Of a stretch of DNA of 64,000 nucleotides, positions 1-9,940 are shown piece after piece. Made by a program: the position numbers and the translations under genes. Where the stretch lies: contig JAKOGI010000005.1 of the NCBI GenBank assembly GCA_029747015.1, positions 1,168,191-1,232,190 of the forward strand, in the 5' to 3' direction. The DNA comes from Carnegiea gigantea (taxonomy: Eukaryota > Streptophyta > Magnoliopsida > Caryophyllales > Cactaceae). The first letter of the stretch is position 1; every line of letters starts with the position of its first letter. Below the pieces are notes generated by a model. It searched no databases. It was given only the letters and a program-made list of their open reading frames with translations, and had not been told where the DNA came from.

Positions 1-82
1 GGTCAAAACAGTAAACGCTACCCAAAACACTATTGCGGAACACGACCTAAATGTCAAGAGCTGGATTCTCCTACCAATCTTG

Positions 83-154
83 GGGTCCATAACTTAGTGG
101 TAGCGCATTTGACTGCAAATAAACAGATCACTGGTTTGAATCCGATTGGGCCCT
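83..154 (+). pseudogene. tRNA-Cys(GCA)-like pseudogene
   Basis: A 72-base stretch matches the plant nuclear tRNA-Cys pattern. The acceptor halves (GGGTCCA and TGGGCCC, plus discriminator T) still pair, the anticodon triplet GCA is kept, and the T-loop region is recognisable. The D stem (ACTT against GCGC) and the anticodon stem (TTTGA against TAAAC) no longer pair well, so it is probably not a working tRNA. It lies 16 bases upstream of a second tRNA-like remnant in the same direction. Seen: arm sequences and mispairs. Inferred: loss of function. Confidence 0.7.
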
Positions 155-170
155 TTGGCAAGCAGTTATT

Positions 171-236
171 GGCTATCTAGCTCAGTCAAGGCTCTTAACC
201 TTGTGGTTGTGGGTTCAAGCCCCATGGTGCGTGGTG
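171..236 (+). pseudogene. Truncated tRNA-Lys(CTT)-like pseudogene
   Basis: The sequence follows plant tRNA-Lys(CTT): an A-box-like TAGCTCAGT, an intact anticodon arm with CTT, and a B-box-like GGTTCAAGCCC. About nine bases of the D loop and D stem are missing, and the 3' acceptor half is imperfect. A run of eight T follows at 243-250, the form of an RNA polymerase III terminator. Together with the tRNA-Cys remnant this may be a decayed tandem tRNA pair or a tRNA-derived SINE head. Confidence 0.65.
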
Positions 237-242
237 CTTGCA

Positions 243-250
243 TTTTTTTT
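243..250 (+). terminator. T-run, possible Pol III terminator
   Basis: Eight consecutive T follow directly on the tRNA-Lys remnant. RNA polymerase III stops at runs of four or more T, so this could end a transcript that starts in either tRNA-like unit. T-runs are common in this AT-rich DNA, so position is the only support. Confidence 0.35.
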
Positions 251-797
251 GTCCAGTCTATTATGCTCCCCCGTTTCCTATTATTTCCTCTAGTTTCTTT
301 TCCAAATTGTCTGCATTAAGCGCTAGTTGTGATTTTGAACCTTTCATGCTTCAATATGGCCTTCTAGTCGTGCCTTCAATGTGTTAATTGGAACCGTTTA
401 TTCTTGAAAAATTAAGTACAAGCTAAATATTGTTGAAAATTGCTAAATATAAACGAATGGTGTTAAATGGGCTAAATGGTGATAAATGATGATGATAAAT
501 ACTCATGATAAATTGAAAAATACATAGCCTTAATAGTATGTGCTTCAATTATATGGGAACCATTCATTCTTCGGTGTTCAGTTTGTTTTATGTTAGAGGA
601 CATTTGATTGCTACCAAAATATAAAGCCAAATAACTCAGAATGATTAATTGCATGAGGGATATACTACAAGAGAAGACCAATTTCTGTTCAAACAGCTTA
701 ACAAACAATAGAAAAGAGAATTACCCACCCTCTACAACTATGTAATTTATGATCTTAGCTACTGGCCTACTCCTAAATCTTCAACAAAGATCTACTT
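251..797. other. Spacer, nothing recognised
   Basis: AT-rich spacer between the tRNA remnants and the 3' end of RPA1B. It probably includes the RPA1B 3' untranslated region next to 797. I see no coding exon, RNA gene or clear repeat. Confidence 0.5.
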
Positions 798-3700
798 CTA
801 CTGGGAGGCTTTTGTTTTGGTTATCTCATTGAGCAGAAACCTAGTTTCAGCAGCAATATCAATCTGAGCCATGGATCTTACAGTAATCCTTTGCCTCTTC
901 TCGTTCATGTACTCGTTCTGCACCACACTTACCCGTAAATGGTGAAGAACCCACGTTGCTTCCTTTAGCTTCCCATGGTAGAGATTCTCTTCTCCTTCCT
1001 GAACAACACAGGCACATCCATTTAAAGCCCAAATCTGGCAAAATAACCCTTGGTTACACAACTCAAAACCAGATCAGCCAATGTTGGTGTTTGTTCCCTT
1101 TTGTTGTTGATAAGCTTATCGAACAAATCAATATTCTTGCTCAGATATGACCCAAATCCCAAATGGTCTACATGAAAGCAATATGAAATACTAGATGATT
1201 TGTTAGCTAGGTTTAGAAAAGCAGGATAATCCGAATTGAATTAAGGCAGTTTGCAAAGTTACTTATTTTGTGCACGATGCTAATGAGATGATCACCCACC
1301 TGTGATTTCATCTTGTCAAGCTCATCGGCAGAGCAACCGATAATCTTCTCCGCTTGGTCATTGAAAGTGGAGACCCATGCTTCCCCACTAGCATCAGAGA
1401 CTTTTGCCACCATAATGTATCTGAAAGAAGAGACCAGAAGTTTAGGATCGCTTATATAGCAAAGGTGAAACGAGTTATCTTACTTTCAGCCTTTCCTTAC
1501 CTTAAGCTGCATTCCTCATCATTCTTCTGGCACCCTTCACACCAGTATCCAGATCCAATGGCTTCAGTTACCTTCTTATTGCAGGTCTTGCAAGCCCGAT
1601 ACCACATTGCCTGATCGGGCTTGATGAGGCTCACATATGTTTTGAGACTAAAGAACACAGGCTGCCCAAACACAGAACATAATGAAATAAACAATTAGGG
1701 GATAAAATGCATAACGGCTTTGGTGTTGAATTCATATTCTCCATAAATTTTCAAACGAGAAAATCTCTAGTTGGAAAGACCATGGAGGATATGAAGATTA
1801 ATTGTTGTGTTCATAAGCCAATGATGCAATACCTTTTCTTCACCTAAGGATGTGTTGCTTGTGATATGAGATATAGGCACTCTGTCAATATACATAGACC
1901 TCGCTCCACCCATCGAAGAAGGGCTCAAAACAGCACCTACAGAAGCCATTGAGGCTTCTTTACCTTCAGAGTCATACCTGTAAAAAGCAGAACAGCTTTA
2001 AGAAACACCATCCAGCTTCCAAGCATATTTGAATAGCTGGTACAGGACCAGGAGGAATAGGTCTTACCAAGATCTTAACTTTGTTGATTCAGGTATCTCG
2101 GGATTTATCTTTACTATGCTTTGGCTCAGTGCGGACAGTGAAACACCTGTAATAGATTACCGGACCTCAGTTTTTATTTTTCTCCTGCTTTCTATATCTG
2201 GGAGTATAGCACTAGGTTAAAATGCCTTATCTTACCCTGGAAGTCTCCAACTCTCACAGACTTCATGGCTACAACTGGGGATCTCTCCGCCATATCCAGC
2301 AATTCCTGTCCCACTGTCGTGGCAAGATCATTCCACAAAGAGACAACTACCGTTTTCTTCCTGCAATCACATATTATGTCAAAATTGATATGAACCCCAA
2401 GAAGATTGTCAATAATTTCAAACGAAATAACAGTACCAACAATCCCAACAAGAGCAAAGGGTGCTTTGGGGGGGGGGGGGGGGGACATCGTACACTTACG
2501 ATTCATCAGCAATGGTTATGTCACGCTTTGGAATCATCTCATTGTTGATCTTTCGCCTTATACTCGTGGTTGGGGATACACTTTTAACAACACCAATGAC
2601 ATCTACAAGGAATAGCAAAAGCAATTGTTACTGACAATCACATAGCTCAAGTCATATTAATTGAACTGTAGAAGTGGATGTACACAGTTCATACCGACAA
2701 GATCCCTTCCATTGACATAGGGACCCAATTGATCAATGGGAACAAAGCTGAACTTTGTTTCAGGGATAAATACTCCTTCATCACCAGCTTCCTCAACCAT
2801 GGAGTTCTCGTTGAGGGTCATTTCATAGTCATTCTGCACTGTCTTGAACTGCTTATTAGCAACTCTTAGAGTTCCCTTTGATATGTAATAAACCTTCCCT
2901 GCTTGGAACTTGTCAAAGAACTTTTTTGCAGCTTCATTAAACATTGTTGCTTGTATTTGAGTACCCTAATAACAAAAAACAAGATGATAAGCAACCCAAA
3001 TCAAGCATTTCAAACAAGGTCAATTTATCACTGCCATGCTTACATCTTCATCAGTCAGTTCAACATTGAATACATTTCCCTCTCCTCTTGCATTCCTGTA
3101 GCTTCTCATGTTTGCTTTGCTCGTGACTCGGACCTTTATGGTCCAGTTACCTTGGTAAGGGTTTAAAGAAGCAAGAGGGTGCACTCTGCGAGTCATCGCC
3201 ATTCGTCCAGCAGGAGCCATGCTGTAGTATAAACAAAGGTTATAAGTTCACACAACCACACGCTAAGTTAAGCAAGCACATCTAAATCACCAACCACACA
3301 CCATATAAAATTCATCAAAATCTCACAAAATTCAAGATATGTCTAAAGCTCAACGTAGGCTGATTTCGTGGATTTTTATGACATTTCAGAATCAAAGGTA
3401 AGCATCAACTTACTTCCCACGCTGCTCGATTACTATCTGTGCAGCTGATTTAGCAACCACTTCTTGCCTAGGCGTCAACAAAATACCAGGCTCTTCCTTA
3501 ACTTGCTCCTTTGGTTTCAAGACCACACCACAGTCCTCGTTTTTTGCTTCAGCCTTGATCTCCATCTGAAGGGCAGGTGACACTGACTCACACTTTGTTA
3601 CTAGCAGATACCTAGCAGTCACAAAAACCCATGTCAACAATCTAACAAAGGGCGGCTTCCCAAATCGCAAAGACTTGCTCTTTTAAACCCCAAAAAACAA

Positions 3701-4360
3701 AAAACAAAAAAAAAAAAAAGGAAGAGGGGACCTACTTTTCTGGCTTGGTTGGGATGTCATTAAGAGTATAATCAAGAACCCTAATGAGACCCAAGTTCTG
3801 AATGGAACCAGATGAGACCATGTCAGAGAAGCTGGATTGTAGGATTCCTTTGAGTTTTTCTTGCCCATCACTGGCTGTGAACCTGGGAATGTTACAAGCA
3901 ATCACAAACAAATGAATGATCTTGAATGAGAAATCAACCATCGTAGATGTGAAGCCGTTTAAATTCAATGAGAACAATCAGCCAAAACTTTGAAATAACC
4001 CAGAAATTCCTATATCATTTGGGTATTTGGAACCTAAATCTGAATAATAAAACCCACGAACCCTAACATGAGAATAGCAATCGGAGGTTGAAATTTAAAC
4101 CAACAGACATTAAACCAAAATGGGCAGATCTCAAAATCAAAATGTAGTACCAAATAGAGAGAAGAACAATAAACCCATGACCGGATCCATTCTAAACACA
4201 AATCAAGGAAGAGAGAGAGATAGACTGACATGAATCGATTCCCAACGACCCTTAAATCGAGAACTTGAACAACAAGATCAGGAACATCGACGGACGAATC
4301 TGGAGATGGGTTCGCCATTATTTTTGATATTGCATCTGGGGTTACCGTCTTCATCTCCAT
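798..4360 (-). CDS. RPA1B: Replication protein A 70 kDa subunit B (RPA1B/RPA70B)
   Basis: Large subunit of the single-strand DNA-binding trimer RPA, which acts in the nucleus in DNA replication, repair and recombination. Twelve coding exons (descending): 4360-4230, 3882-3736, 3611-3414, 3221-3044, 2965-2695, 2602-2500, 2360-2236, 2146-2068, 1977-1833, 1661-1501, 1420-1300, 998-798. They total 1860 nt in one frame, giving 619 aa, close to Arabidopsis RPA70B (about 604). The N-terminal OB fold begins MEMKTVTPDAISKIM. DNA-binding domains follow: a segment ending LNPYQGNWTIKVRVTSK opens DBD-A, and KKTVVVSLWNDLA lies in DBD-B. A C4 zinc ribbon (C483, C486, C500, C503; C-x2-C-x13-C-x2-C) sits in DBD-C. 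The N-terminus and lack of a long linker fit the B type rather than RPA1A. An E2F site lies upstream. Exon borders are inferred from GT/AG and frame. Confidence 0.93.
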
Positions 4361-4602
4361 CTTCCCTCAATCTCTCTGTATGTGAATTGAATAAGAGCAG
4401 AAAATGGAAGTTCACAGGTGACTGCGAACTGAGTTGAGATGAGAACTGAAGAAATAGAAAGAGAATGAGCAGAGAATGGCTCCTTTTGTATATGCAGATT
4501 GCAGATTTTAGCGCCATTTCTTGTGGTTCTTTTGATTCTGAAAGTGAATTCAAGTTTTCGAGAAGATTTTCGCGGGGATGAAATCTTCCCATTTTCCAGT
4601 GA

Positions 4603-4616
4603 TTTTCGCGCCAAAA
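4603..4616. promoter_or_regulatory. Near-palindromic E2F/DP site upstream of RPA1B
   Basis: TTTTCGCGCCAAAA reads as an E2F consensus (TTTSSCGC) on both strands. It lies about 240 bases upstream of the RPA1B start codon. Weaker relatives occur at 4567-4575 (TTTTCGCGG) and near 4507-4514 (TTTAGCGCC). E2F sites are known in promoters of plant replication genes, RPA among them, so G1/S-phase induction is a reasonable inference. Binding is not shown. Confidence 0.7.
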
Positions 4617-4803
4617 TTAGTTCTGTTCTAAGTTGTATGCCCTCGCCTGCCAATGCCATTTGTTTTGCCCAAATTAATGGAATTTATAATTATATCATAG
4701 TCTCATGATATAGTAATAATAATTATATAAATGGGTAGTAGACCCATATCCATTAAACAAAAATCTATAAATTTACAATTTATACATCAATATTCACCCA
4801 ATG

Positions 4804-4828
4804 CCCCCCCCCCCCCCCCCCCCCCCCC
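4804..4828. repeat. 25-base C tract
   Basis: An uninterrupted C25 run, the longest of many homopolymer C or G tracts in the window. It sits in the spacer upstream of RPA1B. Its exact length is likely to be unreliable in any assembly. Confidence 0.95.
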
Positions 4829-6150
4829 ACCCCAAAAAGAGGGGGCAAGTAGTTAGATATTCTATTGACCCAATTATCTAACGATTGGCTTCATTGTTTC
4901 GAAGACTCACCATTTACAGACCATTGTCCAACTTTAATTAAAAAAGGAGAAGCATTATGTGCTATTATAGTAGTTTTAATAGTATCATACTCCTGTAATA
5001 TCAAGATATGTGACAGAGAATGTTACAATGTATTTTAATTAAATAATTGATGTTCTTATTAAATCCATAGATATTCCTTTATATTAACAATTGTGGCAGT
5101 GATATGATTAACTGATAGATTGATAGTGGTCCACAATTATTTAACCTAAATTTTCCTCTAAAATCACCTATAATAATCTTCTGTAAATGGTTCGAGTAGC
5201 TAATTGGCCTACTACTTTTAGAAATTAGGCCTACCGATTATAAGATAACTATTCATAATATATAGTTTTCATTTACAGTTTTAACAAAAAATTCCTATTC
5301 TGACCAAATCCTCTATTTTATGTGCCACCTCTAGAGTTCTATTTTGGTCGATTGAACTGCCTTCCGATCCCCCACACTCCAAATATCCGTGCTAGCGGAG
5401 AACCTAACAAAAAGTTAACTTGTAAGGCCCAACCATTACTGTTTGGCCGTGTCTTCCCACTTAAGTACTGTCTACTGTCTCCTGATCGTACGCATTGAAT
5501 GGCTTAAGTTTAATCAGCAGTCTTATTATAGCACTTATAAACTATGGTATATTGGCCTAACCATTTTCATACAAAACAGAGTGATTCACATTTAATCCCT
5601 ACGTTTTTAATTTGAAATTTCAGTGGGTTGTTTCATGCTCCTTGTTTATCTGCCCTACTTACCCTTCTTCCCAGTTGAAAACTTGGTACGCAATCGTTTC
5701 CTCTGTAAACCGTTTTACCCAAAAACTGTTTTGTGGGTCTTTAGGAATCAACCTCTCTATGGGTAGGAATACCCGTAGGAGTAAGGTTGTCTACATCTGG
5801 ATCTCCTCAGACCCGTGAAAGCGGGACCCATACTGGGAGTTGGTAGTGGTGGTGGTGGTGGTGGTGGTGGTTCAAGTTTTGACTCCAAAAACAGGCACAA
5901 AGCAGAAATGCAGCGAGGATGAGTTGGCTGAGGAGGGAAGGAGGGCATGGCCAGCTGAGCAAATGCCGAAAACATGCAAAGCCCACTGCAAAGCTCGGTT
6001 GGATTTGCTAAGAGAGAGAAAAATTCGCTAAAAATTTCCTTCACTTGGCTTTCAATTTCCCTCGTTTCTCCAATTTCCTCATAATAACTCCATGCTCCAT
6101 ATTCTCCCCAATTTTAGCAGATTTTCCCACCTCTCTCTCCCTCTCTCCAA

Positions 6151-6215
6151 TTTCCCAGATACCCAGAACAATTTTTCCCAAATACCCAGAAAATTTCCCC
6201 AGATACCCAGAATTT
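6151..6215 (+). repeat. Three-copy tandem repeat in the putative leader
   Basis: Three imperfect units of 20-23 bases, each holding a variant of CCCAGATACCCAGAA followed by a short T-rich spacer. They lie in the proposed 5' leader of the gene at 7803. Confidence 0.6.
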
Positions 6216-7235
6216 TTGTTGGGGAGGAACCAATTGAGACTGTTGATTCTCCTTCTGTTTTCAATATTTCAGACGCAGGATCAACAGTTTCATCATTAAT
6301 CTTCTGGGCATGTTTTCTATTTGAGGTATAATAATCTTAGGTAAGCCTTCATATCATCCTAGTCTTTTTTTTCTTATTTTCATTATTCTGTTGTTCATTC
6401 AAATAAAGGTCTGTTGAATTGTTTTTTTTTTTTGGTTTGTTTCTTGTTCTTGTAGAATGGAATGTATTGAATCATGTACGTTGCATGAGAGAGAAACATG
6501 TGCTGTTTGTTTGCGATAATGTAATAAAACTTTTTGAGTTATGCGTTCCATAGAAGGGAATAAGGGATATGATGGAATTCTGTTTGTTTCCTTTTGGAAA
6601 TTCATCTACCCATTTGGTAGATTATTACCTAGGGTTAATTTCTCAATAAGCATTTGGGTAAGGTTGAAGAGATATATATTGTCATCGGAGATGGTGGGCA
6701 AAATCGTCCAAAACCCTTTAGGTTTATGATCAATGGAATCATGTCGAAATACTTGTTAGAATGAAACTTGAGGAAGTTATATCCATGCTTTGTTCCATAT
6801 GTTGCCTTCTGTGTGTTGATAATTAAACAAAACCATCTGCTCTTGTTGAAATTGAACTAATCCTGATGATGATTTAACAATTTAGTAGAATCCCATGCTG
6901 ATGAAGAATGCATGCAACATTGGATAGGATGTTATAGAATAAGCTGTCGTTAAATGAGGACTGTAATGTTTGTGGCGAACCCATTCTGATTATTGTTATG
7001 GTGATATGAAGAACTTAAACTTATACACTGGGGTAAAGGCAATGAAGCAAGGTTTAGGCAAAGCGATGTTTTATGAGGTTTTTGAGCAAAATGAGCTGAT
7101 TTAGGGTGAATTAGCTATTCTTGAATTGGATAGATGTTTCTAAATAGCCTTACATTTGTTTTCTGTCTCTCAATTGCAAAAATGCACCGGAGTTTGAACT
7201 GCCTCTAGAGCCCAAAGTGGGAATGTACACATAAA

Positions 7236-7418
7236 GGGCCGTTTCTTTGGGTAATTGGGTGAAATTCCCAGAAATTCCGTCCCATCCAATCCTTCCAACT
7301 TGATCCCACACCATCTCGGTCATTCAAATGACTAAATTATACATTATAAAACTTCTACCAACTCCATCCCACTCTGTCCAACCCCTTCCACCCCCAAACA
7401 TCCGACCCAAATGAACAA
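7236..7418. mobile_element. MITE-like element with GTTTCTTTGGGT ends
   Basis: The left end reads GGGCCGTTTCTTTGGGT. The reverse complement of the right end reads CTTGTTCATTTGGGTCGG, giving imperfect inverted termini. The interior is rich in CCATCC/CCAACC and GGGT motifs. It lies in the proposed leader intron of the next gene. No target-site duplication was confirmed. Confidence 0.4.
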
Positions 7419-7802
7419 GAAGTGAGCCACAAACATTTCGCCGAAGCAAGACTTTTGAGCATTCATGATCTTCAAAATCTATAGTATGAACTTGGGGATA
7501 TGAGTACAGGAATGTTCTCTAATATAGAGTCAATTTTGTGCCAATGCTATTACTTTATTGCCTGAAACCTTTAGTAACATTATCTTTATCTATGGCCTGT
7601 TTTTCGTTAGGCTGTTCGGTTATAATGGAGGTGAAACGGTACAAAAGGGTTGCATTCATATCTAAATCTGAGGCGAAACTTTGTTCTTTTAATACACATT
7701 CATATTTAAAATGCTTATTTATTAAGTTTATGTCCCATTTGCAGCACGTTTTGTGGGATACATTCATGAACTTTGGGGAAGAGTCAACTTGTTTATGAAG
7801 TG

Positions 7803-9940
7803 ATGGAACCTCAAAAAGGGGGCGCCAAAAAAGTTAAAGAGGGTGAAGATGACAGTTCAAGATCTTCCTCTGTTTCTTCGGCATCAGCTGAGTCAGCAGC
7901 ATCTGATTTCTCTTTTGACGAACATGGTATGCACCCAGCTCACTCTGTTGATCAAGCGACATTTGACAGGGATGCTTTAACAAAAGACAGAATTTCTCTT
8001 TCAGGTAGCTCTGCTCGAGAACACGAGCAATCCGAGAATGGATCGTTGCAAGAAGGAATACTGGCATTAGATGCTGGTGATGCTCACAGGGGCTCAGGTA
8101 GTGCATCCTCATTAGAATACCCTACTGCTCAGGTGATGGAGCGGCCTGGTGAATCTTCGGGATATAGGATTCCTTCATATGTGTTTGCTAGAAATAAGTC
8201 AAGTACCCCTAATGCGGACTGGAGCACAGCTTCCAATGAGTCATTATTTAGTATCCATACAGGGAATATGAGCTTCACACGAGAGCAGTTCAGCTGGTTG
8301 ATGAAATCCGGAGAACTGGGTGCTTATGGAGATTTGAAGAAATCGGGGGAGCTCCCTCCTCTTTCACCCAAAGACTTGCATAAATCAGGTGAAATGCCAC
8401 CTACACCCCCGGAATTGCGGAAATCAGGAGAACAAATAATTGCTGCTCATTTCAATGCATCCCCTCCTAGCATGCCCCCAGTTAACAAAATTGCCAGCTC
8501 ACCTCGGGTCAGTGAAGCTTCTGCTATGGATTTGGCCACCCAAACCAAGAGGCAAGAGATTAAAAAGGGCTCAAAGCCTTCAATGGATGAAATACCCTTT
8601 TCAGCCAGTACTGTGTCCCACCATTCAGATGCTAGTGGGCAGTCTTTTGCATTTCCAGTGTAAGTTGGCACCCCTCCTTTTCTTTCCTGTTAAGTTCAAG
8701 TATTGATTTGCTTTAGCGGAATATCATTTTCTATTTACTTGATAGAACTCAGCCATATATAACACTATCCTGTTATGGGGTAGTGAACTTACGAGATGAA
8801 AATATTGGAAAACTGTGGTCTTGTTGGCCTTTGCATCAATTGGGGGGTAAAGACCTTTAATTGAACCGTCCACCAATTTATCTTAATCTTTTGGTTCAAA
8901 TGGTCCCTTAACATGGTATCAGAGCATAAGGACAAAGAAGTCTCTGAATCTGAATCCTAGTAGGTGCTGAGTGGAGCAAGAGGTATGACAAGGGCTTCTC
9001 CATCACACACTTCATTCCCTGTGGGCATTTGTGCTAATGACAGTGGCATAGAACCATCATAGCATAGGAAATTATGAGATTTGATATGATCCACATTTCA
9101 GGTTGGTGGGATTACATTATTGCTCTGAGAACAATCTCCAGCAGCTATCTAGTTTTGGAACTTGCATGAAGAAGGTTACAAGATCTAGGTATCACTAGTG
9201 CATTACCCATGTAAGCAGACAGACCGTTTTCGATTCACAAAATAGACTTTTAAAACAGCCAAAGCATTTAGAAAATTGCAAATGGGCTATAAGCAAGGAT
9301 TCAAAATGTCTGTTCGGTCGCGATATGGGAAAATCATTCTATTCACATTCTATATCGCAGCAAAAATGCGGTTCAGCCAACTCAAAAACCTTTCTGATGC
9401 GGTTGTTTCGTCGCGGGTCGGCCACATTTTGTATCCATAGTTATAAGAGATATAGTGAAAAATTGATCGCTGCAAGTTCAGTTGCAAATGAACAACCAAG
9501 GATAGCCTTGCAACTTTTCTTATTTGTTTGATATGTGTTTTCGTAATGTGGATTAGGATTTGCCAAAGCTTTGCAAATTTTCTTTTCTTTTGTTGTTTTG
9601 AGATGTGTTTTTGTAATGTGGGCTAACATTGCCAAAATCTTTGCCAATTTTCTTATTTGTTTGAGATGTGTTTTTTGTAATGTGAATTAGCATTATCTTT
9701 GGCACCCCATATGACCAAGTGGCTGATTAATGACTCCTGATTAACTGCAGCTTGGCAGACATTGACAGGCAGAAATCAGTGAATTCAGGTGCAAGTCGAG
9801 TCGAACAGAAGGACCCGGCTACACCCAAAGAAAAAGAGGACAAATCAAAGACCCCCAAATCAAATACTGAATCAGCTTCTTCTTCATCCTCATGGCTTTC
9901 TTGCTTCTCTTGTTGCTCTTGCTGGGGATCAAAAGGCTAG
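7803..9940 (+). CDS. Unrecognised Ser-rich protein with KSGE repeats and Cys-rich tail
   Basis: Two coding exons, 7803-8659 and 9751-9940, join in frame to give 348 aa (donor GT/GTAAGT, acceptor CTGCAG). The start at 7803 (MEPQKGGAKK) is chosen because it follows the leader acceptor at 7744; an in-frame ATG also exists at 7773. The protein is polar and serine-rich, with no membrane segment. Near residues 170-220 there are four KSGE motifs spaced by Pro-rich linkers (KSGELPPLSP, KSGEMPPTPPEL). The C-terminus is a Ser run followed by WLSCFSCCSCWGSKG, a Cys cluster that could be palmitoylated or bind metal. I do not recognise the family and assign no function. The single intron (8660-9750) holds several repeats. 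Confidence 0.8.
8822..8925 (+). mobile_element. LTR end and primer-binding site of a Ty1-copia/TRIM-like retroelement
   Basis: TGGTATCAGAGC at 8914-8925 is the classical initiator-Met tRNA primer-binding site of plant Ty1-copia and TRIM elements. It is preceded by CTTAACA, a normal LTR 3' end. The LTR may start at the TGTTGG at 8822, making it only about 92 bases long, a TRIM-like size. I found no second LTR or polyprotein, so this is a remnant inside the intron. Confidence 0.5.
9294..9439. mobile_element. MITE, GGATTCAAAAT family, copy A
   Basis: The element begins CAAGGATTCAAAATG and ends CATTTTGTATCCATA, as imperfect inverted termini. Flanking octamers GCTATAAG (9286-9293) and GTTATAAG (9440-9447) match at 7 of 8 positions, suggesting an 8-bp target duplication. 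The interior (GCCAACTCAAAAACC) is shared with copy C at 47910. It lies in the intron of the 7803 gene. Confidence 0.6.
9510..9702 (+). repeat. Three-copy tandem repeat, about 67 bp
   Basis: Three diverged units start near 9514, 9578 and 9648. Each contains TTTTCTT, GATGTGTTTT, GTAATGTG and (fully in the first two) a GCCAAA-type motif in the same order. The array lies in the intron of the 7803 gene, between the copy A MITE and the acceptor site. Confidence 0.7.

Larger units (their letters stand above)
4361..5985. other. Divergent spacer: RPA1B promoter and upstream region of the next gene
   Basis: Besides the E2F site, this stretch has AT-rich DNA, a 25-base C tract at 4804-4828 and a GTG/GGT microsatellite at about 5846-5871. 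I see no coding exon. The GTG repeat makes an artificial valine-rich reading frame, which I do not accept as a gene. Confidence 0.5.
5986..7802 (+). other. Probable 5' leader exons and leader intron of the 7803 gene
   Basis: A pyrimidine-rich leader-like segment runs to 6340 and ends in a clean donor (AG/GTAAGCC at 6341). A fitting acceptor (TTTGCAG) ends at 7744, followed by 58 leader bases before the ATG at 7803. The leader holds three copies of a roughly 21-base unit built on CCCAGATACCCAGAA (6151-6215). The proposed intron carries a small inverted-repeat element at 7236-7418. The transcription start is not defined. Confidence 0.45.

Noticed and set aside
5840..6031. Valine-rich open frame at the GTG repeat
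   Set aside because: It is the translation of a microsatellite in a probable leader region, with no splice sites or family features.
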